Shown here in pieces: positions 56,776-64,000 of a stretch of 64,000 nucleotides of DNA. Numbering within the stretch: position 1 is the first letter of the stretch; each line of letters opens with the position of its first letter. The stretch spans positions 310,001 through 374,000 of the forward strand of contig JALNQF010000018.1 in assembly GCA_028456385.1 (NCBI GenBank). The letters run 5' to 3'. The position numbers were made by a program, and so were the translations under genes. The notes beneath the pieces are model-generated. The model did no database searches and was not told the origin of the DNA. It worked only from the letters and a program-made list of their open reading frames with translations. The stretch comes from Ophiosphaerella korrae (Eukaryota > Ascomycota > Dothideomycetes > Pleosporales > Phaeosphaeriaceae).

Positions 56776-58568
56776 ATGGAGAAGCTCGATCTGCCTGCCG
56801 TATGGCGCGACATCAAAGCTTATCGCCGGGCATATACGCTGACCGCAATCGCATCCTTTGGTGTAATGCAACCCCGCCCTGTTATCTAGACCGATCTAAT
56901 AGAAACAGGGCATGCTTTTCGGCTGGGACACTGGCCTAATTGGAGGTGTGCTAACGATGAACGCGTTCCAAAAATCATTCCATCTCGACCCGAAGAACAA
57001 AGGTTTTGCGAATCTGCAAGGAAACATCGTTTCGGTCCTCCAGGCTGGCTGTTTCTTCGGCGCGCTTGCGTCGTTCTATGTTAGCGATACATTTGGAAGG
57101 AAGACCGCTATTGTTATTGCGGATATCATCTTCATTGTGGGATCCCTAGTTCAGACATTGATTTTTGGAGGAAATCTGCCTCAACTTTACGTTGGGCGCG
57201 TCATTGGAGGATTTGGCGTAGGATTGATCAGCGCAGTTGTGCCGACTTACATTGGAGAGAATGCTCCAAAGGAGATTCGAGGTCGTTGTATTGGTTGCAT
57301 GGTAAGTTGTGTGAAATGTGAAGCTTCGAGTAAGGCTGACCTGAACAGCAACTTTTTAATGTCACCGGCATATGCCTTGCCTTCTTTGTTAATTACTCAA
57401 TAAATTTGGACATAACAGACCCTTCCAGCGAGGCGAAATGGCGCATTCCATTTGCTCTGCAGATCCTCCCGGGCGCCATCCTTCTCGCTGGAATCCTCTT
57501 CATGAACGAAAGTCCCCGTTGGCTCGTCGAAAAGAACCGAATTACGGACGCTGCACAAGCCCTGTCTCGAGTCCGTGGCAAACCAACAGACGACACGGAT
57601 CTCGTCCAAGAACTGGACGAGATTATCCAGGACTTCAATGGACACGAGAAAATGTCGTTGGTTGCACAAATCAAGGCTGTCGGGTCCAGCAAGAAGATGT
57701 TCTATCGCACCTCGTTTGGCGTGATATTGATGTTCTGGCAGCAATGGACAGGTACGTCAAACCAACCAGTGGCTTAGCACGGGAGACTGACCATTCATAG
57801 GTACCAATTCGATAAACTACTATGCTCCACAGATCTTCAAGACGATCGGCCTTGCTGGCACGTCGTCAAGCCTGTTCGCCACTGGCGTCTATGGCATTGT
57901 TAAAATCGTGGTTACGGCGGTTGGACTGATGGCCTTTACCGAGCAGCTCGGCCGCAAGTGGAGTCTCCTCATCGGGTCGATGGGTCAGGCGTTCGCTATG
58001 ATGTACATTGGGATAAACAGCGCTGTGCATCCTCCAACGGGCACGCTCGATGGCAATTCCATCTTTGCGATCATCTGCGTATACCTCTTCGTTGTCTTCT
58101 ACTCGTTTGGTACGTCGCCCTGTTTCGCTGATCTACACCAGGGACTGACAATATGCAGGATGGGGTCCCGTGCCGTTCATTTTGAGTTCGGAGTGCTCAC
58201 CTAATCACGTCCGATCGCTTGTCATGGCGGCCAGTCTCATGACACAATGGCTATTCAACTTTGTGATTGCCAAAATTACGCCCATTATGCTTGCGGATAT
58301 CAAATATGGCACCTTTTTACTATTTGGATCTCTGTGTATTCTCATGGGCGTCTGGGCGGTATTTTGCGTCCCCGAGACGAAGGGCGTGCCGCTCGAGTCT
58401 ATTGGTGTTCTGTTTGAAGGAAATATAGTAAAGGGTTGCATTCAAGATACTTGGCCGTCAAGATCCCGAGCAAAGAAGCTCAAGGATCAAACGCACGACG
58501 CGGATTCGGAGCACGGCGATGCGCCCAGGAAGAGCGCGCGTGTGGATCATATTGAGCGCAGTCCATGA
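56776..58568 (+). CDS. MFS sugar-porter transporter
   Basis: Plasma-membrane proton symporter or facilitator for hexoses or related polyols. Exons are 56776-56862, 56909-57301, 57349-57751, 57801-58109 and 58159-58568, giving 533 residues with about 12 membrane helices. Sugar-porter signatures are all present: GMLFGWDTGLIGGVL in helix 1, FGRKTAI in loop 2-3, GRVIGGFGVGLISAVVPTYI, NESPRWLVEK after helix 6, QQWTGTNSINYYAPQ in helix 7, LGRKWSL, and PETKGVPLESIG after helix 12. The charged C-terminal tail is cytosolic. The substrate is not determinable; the motif set fits hexose transporters better than quinate or lactose carriers. Intact. Confidence 0.93.
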
Positions 58569-59393
58569 GGCTGCAGACGATCGGAGGAGTGTGCGCCGTA
58601 GTGGTAGAGAATTGATGTGTTGTTCAAAACCGTTTTAACGTCCTCGGTAAATGATCAATGCCTGAAAGATGATCGCAGCCAGAAGGGGTGCGCGAGATTT
58701 GCAACGTGCATCGTGAGGCGAGCCACGGTACCACAAGGACTTATTTGCATGCGCTGATCTGGTTCTACAAGGCTGCTTACTTTTTGTTGTTGCCATGCAC
58801 TGTCGAAGCTTACATCTTACATCTGCCTGTGGTGAATTTTGACAGGCGCTAAGCAAAGCCTCGGTATTCTGGTACACGCGAGATAGGCATTGCCATGGCA
58901 ATCATGGGAGAAAAAAAAAACCCATAAAGCGTGCAACGTGTTCGGTTCAAGTGGGCGGTGCGCTGAATAACGTGCACGCCGGACGAGTCACGCCGTTGGG
59001 CTGCAGGTGGCACCGTGGTTGTGAAGCTGGACCCTGACGGTTTTAGCGTGGGCGATGACATAGCCGGCGTTGGCCACCAGACCGTCTGCATTGTCGCCCA
59101 ATGCCGCACCACTCTTTCATTTCTTCAAAATAATGCGGGCGGCCAAATCCCAAGCCTGAAATAACCCAACCTCGCCCGACCCCCGTCGCAGAGTCCTACT
59201 GGCGGCCATACTCTGAAGTCTGGAGCCCAAACCGACCACTAGTCCTGAGGAGCAAGGAAACCCAAATGAGCAGGGGTACCAAGTAGAATGTATGTCCAAG
59301 TGAGGATAAGTTCTGCGGCCGACGTCGACTGTACTTGTTTGTCGTCTGTGCCGGCTCTGCCTCGTTCTCATCCCATTCTTCACGGCTGACACG
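58569..59393. other. Intergenic
   Basis: 3' side of the transporter, a poly-A run at 58911-58920, and the promoter of the DUF8035 gene. Open frames on the - strand have no motif. Confidence 0.45.
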
Positions 59394-62121
59394 ATGTTGG
59401 GTAGCCTCATCCCTTCGCAGTCTAGGCGCAACAGCAGCCTTGACAAACCCCCGCTTCCCCCTCGCAATAGCCTCAATCTCTCAACGCAACCTGGCGCGCA
59501 GACGGCCACCCTTCAGCTCCGCGTATCAACCCTCCCCTCAGAGCCCACTGCCACCATGGACGCGAGATACAGGCGGCCCTCGTCGCCCCGCCGCTATGCG
59601 AACCCGGCGAGGTCCTCGACAGGCACCTTTGCAGATCAGTACTATGACTCTGCCTACTATGGCCGCCCCAGTTCTCCGCGGTCCAGCGCGGATAGGATTC
59701 CAAGCTCTCCCCATTACCACCACCAATCCACCTACTACCTGCCCAGCAGCTCCACCGGCTCGCGGACAAATAGCCTCACTTCCTACGGCCGACCTCGACG
59801 AAATACTGGCGAAGCCATGACACGGCCGACCGTCAGCACCACCTCGATGCCCCTACGCACACCGTATACACCACATGGGCACCGCCCGCCCAGCCCGCTT
59901 TCGCAGTCATGGGGCAAGCGCGACGAGACCTACATTGCCCCAGGCCCCACGCGCACTCAGCACAAGAAAATCTATAGCGTCGACGACACCAGCAAATCGA
60001 CCCAGCTCGTGGCAGAGCGCGAGGTTGAGTCTTCGCGCCACCACAGAGACAGCTATGATAGGGGATATAATGTTTACCACAACGCCGTCAAGCCCCCTGC
60101 CCGACTTGCCGATCTGGGCGACGACGGCTACTCCTATACCGACCCTGCAAGCATGTACCGAGACACAGAGCCTGCGTGGCGTCGCCCTCGTGCCGGCAGT
60201 CTGGAGCGCGGTGCCCGCCCCACCAGCATGATCGTGGACCGCCCCCCACGCAGCTCTGCTCGCGAGCTTGGCCCGCCGCCTTCTGTGCGTGGCTTTGATA
60301 AGATCAACAACAGCATTCCTAGGTCCCATGTACGGTCGTCCTCAAAGGAACGATCACGCGAAACGCCCAAATACGAGCCATACCAAGACACGACTGCCCC
60401 CTCGCGGTCATCCTCCACCCGCCACCATGCCCCGACGATCCATCAAGAGCTGCATGAGCCTCGCCGCGATACTTACCATGACACATACGACCGCCGGGAC
60501 CGACAGGTGGAGAACAAGAGACATAGCGGCAGCCACATTCCCGACCACAATGTAACATCACGTGGTTTTGGCATCGCCCCGAGCAATCCTGTTCATGACC
60601 ATCACAATCTAGACCATCAGCCTGTGTGGAGTGCTCACGAGACGGCTCCAGCCCGACCTGCGGAGTATGGCTCTCAGTACCACACTTCTCACCATGCTGA
60701 CGCTCGCTTACCGGAGCCTCGGACCCCACGTGAGCGAGAGACCGTTGCTTCCCCAGCAACATACGATAGCTACGACAAACGTCCCCGTGAACGTGAACGT
60801 GAACGTGAAGGGAGTGGTGGCTTTGTGCCTGTCGTTGCTGGTGCCGCTACGGGCGTGGCTGCCACTTTGGGTGCTGCAGGCTACATGAAGTCTCGCGAGA
60901 AAGAGCGAGAGGAGCGTAATTCATCTGAGGAGCGCGAGCGAGAACGTGAACGACGAAGAGCCTATGATGAGCGTGATAGCCGAGATAAAGCTGACGATCG
61001 ACACAAGCGCCGATCCGACGAACGTGATGAGAAGCGCGAGAGGCGGGCAGAGGAAAGCCGTGACATTGCTACCGATACCGACCGCAAGCCTCGTGAGCGA
61101 CGTTATGAGGACGAGCAAGAGCGATCTAACAGGAAGGCGCCCTCTTCTGAAGGCAGTGGTGATGAGCGACCTCGTCATTATGTCGATCGAGATGCAGAAC
61201 GTCGAGATGCGGAACGGCGGAGAGATCCAGCTCCAAAAGAGGCTGCACTTGATCCTGACGAAGAATATCGCCGTCGTGTGCAGCAAGAAGCCGAAAGGAG
61301 CCGCAGCACCCGTGATCGTGATCAAGGCGACTCAGACCGCGAGCGAGAGCGGCGTCGACGAAACGACGACCGAGATAGTTCCCGTGGCCCTGAAGAGCGA
61401 TCTCGTGCCTCTGCACCCACTAGCTCGCGCTACGATGAACGCTCCTCGAGTGTTTACGATGCGAACCTTACTCATGAGCCAGACTCGTTTGACAAGCTCC
61501 AAGCGGATCAGCCAAGCAAGAGCGTTGCTATTGTTGCACCACCAAAAGAGCCCCAACCCGCCGTAAAAGGCATTCTACGAAAACCTACAGAAAAGTTCCC
61601 TGAAGAGCCTGAACCAATTCGCGAGGGTGTGGCGCCACACAAGGACGCCCTCAAGGGCAAGGATATACCGATTGGTGCTCGCTGGACGAGAATCGACCGC
61701 CGTCTTGTTAACCCCGAGGCACTGGAGGAAGCGAAGGAGCGTTTTGAAGAGCGCATGGATTGCGTCATCGTACTGCGTGTCTTGACCAAGCAAGAAATTC
61801 AGAAACTAGCCGACCGCACCAAGAAGATTCGAGAGCGTCGGGGTACGTAATCTGAGATACTTCTTTCGAGCAATAACTAACAAATATGTAGAAGATGAGT
61901 ACGAGGACCGTGAGCGTAACGAACGCGATCGTGATGACCGCGACAAGCGAAGCCACCACAGCTCCAGGGATGATCGCGACGACGAGGACCGCGACCGAGC
62001 TCGAGACCGCGATCGTGAGCGCCGCCGACGCTACGACGATGAAGACAGCGAGTACGATGACCTAGGCCGCGAACGTGAGCGCGAACGCGACCGTCCCAAG
62101 ATGCTGGAACCAGCACGGTAA
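59394..62121 (+). CDS. DUF8035 fungal protein, R/E/D-rich
   Basis: Exons 59394-61842 and 61892-62121 join in frame (intron with CTAAC branch site), giving 892 residues. An alternative start at 59556 (MDARYRRPSSPRRY) resembles the usual family start and may be the true one. The first 470 residues are disordered, rich in S/R/P/H/Y. A glycine/alanine hydrophobic stretch lies at about 475-497 (FVPVVAGAATGVAATLGAAG). A long RE/RD repeat region follows (about 500-690). The conserved DUF8035 domain comes at about 750-815 (KDIPIGARWTRIDRRLVNPE ... DCVIVLRVLTK), then another RD-rich tail. Function unknown; the RD repeats suggest RNA-associated or nuclear location. Intact. Confidence 0.85.
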
Positions 62122-62680
62122 TCGAGCCGCAAAGCCACGCATGCCCTTGTTATCTTCCAACCCATGTGCACATACACAGCCAGGAATCCTATTAGCGAGT
62201 AGGAGCCGAGATCGCAAAGTCGAAATCGAACGCAGGAACGCAGTCTCGTCCCCACTTTAAATGTGCTGGACACGGCAAGGATCACGAGCACATGTATCCC
62301 CTATACCCCCCAAACGCACCGCTAGGAGCACAGCAGCGCATATTTACAATTCACATGGCCCTTATGAGAGCAGAGGATTGGACTGACCACGGTGGGACCA
62401 AGTCGTGGAATGGAAGGGATTGGGGGTTTGCTTGGGAGTACGTGGTGCCGAGGACTCTATACCCTAGATTAGACTCAATATCATATTATTATCTTGCATG
62501 CTGAGAATGTTGATTATTGGTTGTAATGTTCTTGGATAGTGAATGCTGAGATCAGTTCTGAGAATGATGTTGGATTGCACGACTACATTTTTAGCAGAAA
62601 GTGTTGCTTTCACCTTGTGAAGGCCTATCCAACTCACGTGCTAAAACCACCGTGTTGCCATCTATATTGATACATTGTTC
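62122..62680. other. Intergenic, convergent 3' regions
   Basis: No gene. The left part is the DUF8035 3' UTR. A + frame (62292-62504) has no motif. Confidence 0.45.
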
Positions 62681-63942
62681 TCATTCCTGTGCAGTGTCAC
62701 CTGCGTCTGCCATGCCAACATCCGAAAACTCCTGTTGTTCGTTCGCACTACCAGACTCTTCCACAAGTTGCATCGGTTCCTCACTTTCAGCAGTCGGTTC
62801 GCGAGTCGCCGGCTTCGTTGCACGCCCAAGCGTCCGACCCATCTTAACAGCTTTCGGAAACTTGAATACACTCTGATCAAGCAGATGATCTTCAATCTTG
62901 ATGCGGTTTTTCTCAAACGCGACGATGATGGATAGATCGCCATACAAAAAACGCCCGAATTCTTCGCCTGCGCTAATCGAGACTTCAGGATGGATGAAAT
63001 GATCTGCTATGCTGGGGTTTGTTAGCCGGCGCCAGAATGCAAGTAGGTATATCATACTGTCCATTATTGGGATCCGTCGCGAGGACAACAACCAAGACGA
63101 GTCCGAAGTCAGGAGTTCTGATGACGATGCCCTCGCGCGCCAGGATGGTCGTGTCGTTGTTGTCTCTGCGGACTGGAATCGCGGGCAATTTTGCTGAATT
63201 CTCGACTGTTCCTGACACCGGGCTGACGAAACGGTGGCAGTGCTGTGGGCCCAGATGGAACCATATGATTGTTGCGCCGTCGAAGACCATGCCTAAGTCA
63301 ACGGCCTCGACGAGGGTGGGGATGCAGAATTTCATGCCCTCGATTTTGATCTGCGCTGTTGCAGGCACGTTCTCGTATATCGAGATGTTGGAATCTGCGC
63401 ACATGTAGGCTTTGGCTGGGTCGTCATCCTCGAGGTGCCTAGCATCCTCTTTGAATACTCGTTGGAGGAATGTGTCGAATGAGCTGTAAGCGGCGGGATC
63501 GTCAGGATAGAATTCATTCATGTCAATGTCATAGTATTCGATGAAGATGGCGATCTTTTCTTGCTCGGTGCTTGCGAGGAAACGCTCCATGGTGCCCTGC
63601 TCTTGTATGCGAGCGCTCAATGAGCGCCGGTGGTCAAGCCACTCTGCGAGTTTGTTGAAAAGAACAGTGTGCTTGATATGCCTCAAGATGGGCTCTTGGT
63701 TACGCGGTCCATTGCCAGGCCTCTAGCCATCGGGCTTTGGTTCGTTTCTTACATTGGTCTTGCGAACAAGTGTTCTTGTCCTGTTGAAGCGATCGCTCAC
63801 CTAGCAGCCATTGTGAGCATAGGCAGCGGTAGAAAAATGAGATGGAAGTGATTATGAGTGACAAGCTTACGAGTCTGCCAACGAAGATTCCAACTCTGAG
63901 AATTGTTCTCAGAATGTAGATAATACACTCATAGAGAGACAT
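62681..63942 (-). pseudogene. Phosphatidylserine-decarboxylase-like protein with one stop codon
   Basis: PSD-related family found in fungal accessory loci. Exons are 63942-63871, 63800-63058 and 63011-62681, 382 codons in one frame. A hydrophobic start (MSLYECIIYILRTILRVGIF) is followed, after a TAG at 63725-63723 (codon 50, PKPDG*RPGNGPRNQEP, where W fits), by the family body: FIEYYDIDMNEFYPDDPAAY, FCIPTLVEAVDLGM, WFHLGPQHCHRFVSPVSGTV, and DHFIHPEVSISAGEEFGRF. At the site where PSDs cleave themselves at a GGSS/LGST serine, this protein has YGDLSIIVAF, so the pyruvoyl-forming serine is apparently a leucine. So there are two independent reasons to doubt activity. The C-terminus is acidic and disordered. 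Confidence 0.8.
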
Positions 63943-64000
63943 GGTGAAGTTGGTGGAGGAATAGCGATGGTTATGACTGGTTGGCTGTCGTTATGCCTAG
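63943..64000. other. Window edge, promoter of the PSD-like gene
   Basis: Leader of the - strand gene that starts at 63942. Nothing else visible in 58 bp. Confidence 0.4.

Noticed and set aside
63051..63091. Apparent frameshift in the PSD-like gene
   Set aside because: A GTATGA...CTAAC...CCAG intron (63057-63012) restores the frame and gives the conserved DHFIHPE sequence, so it is not a lesion.

Overview
The window reads as a chromosome segment of a filamentous ascomycete, most likely a dothideomycete. Genes are broken by short (about 45-90 nt) GT-AG introns, often with a visible CTAAC branch site. The proteins are typical of Pezizomycotina, and several tracts carry C-to-T/G-to-A damage of the kind made by repeat-induced point mutation (RIP). 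All exon joins below were worked out by hand from reading frame, splice signals and remembered family motifs; nothing was searched.

Layout. 1-9.3 kb is gene-poor: a broken APH-type phosphotransferase, a TA-flanked MITE, a broken DUF6594 membrane gene, one intact cysteine-motif gene and a long stretch of coding-like scraps. 9.3-23.3 kb is an intact housekeeping block: a mitochondrial peroxiredoxin (-) divergent from the SKN7 stress regulator (+), then eIF2B epsilon (GCD6), an Ariadne-type RBR ubiquitin ligase, and a long regulatory-looking protein with a large leader. 23.3-31 kb holds a 123-nt G tract (77 uninterrupted G), a 2EXR-like gene, a secreted BYS1-like protein, and a strongly AT-rich repeat copy that ends at an intact AT-hook gene. 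31.5-42.6 kb carries two large genes, an NFX1-type zinc-finger SF1 helicase (ZNFX1-like) and a dynamin-like GTPase, each largely readable but interrupted. 43.9-53.9 kb is a degraded accessory tract: a second, less mutated copy of the repeat, small cysteine-rich or zinc-finger genes, a kinase-like gene, and a methyltransferase relic with ten in-frame stops. 54-62 kb returns to intact genes: a secreted heme-thiolate peroxygenase, an MFS sugar transporter and a DUF8035 protein. The right edge has a phosphatidylserine-decarboxylase-like gene with one stop codon.

Main theme. Six genes (APH kinase, DUF6594, helicase, dynamin, methyltransferase, decarboxylase-like) can be read almost end to end, but carry in-frame stops that each look like Q, W or R codons hit by a C-to-T change on one strand, mostly at CpA. 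The core block shows none. This suggests RIP-like decay of flanking accessory genes, including genes with no second copy in view. No RNA genes, CRISPR arrays or complete transposons were recognised.
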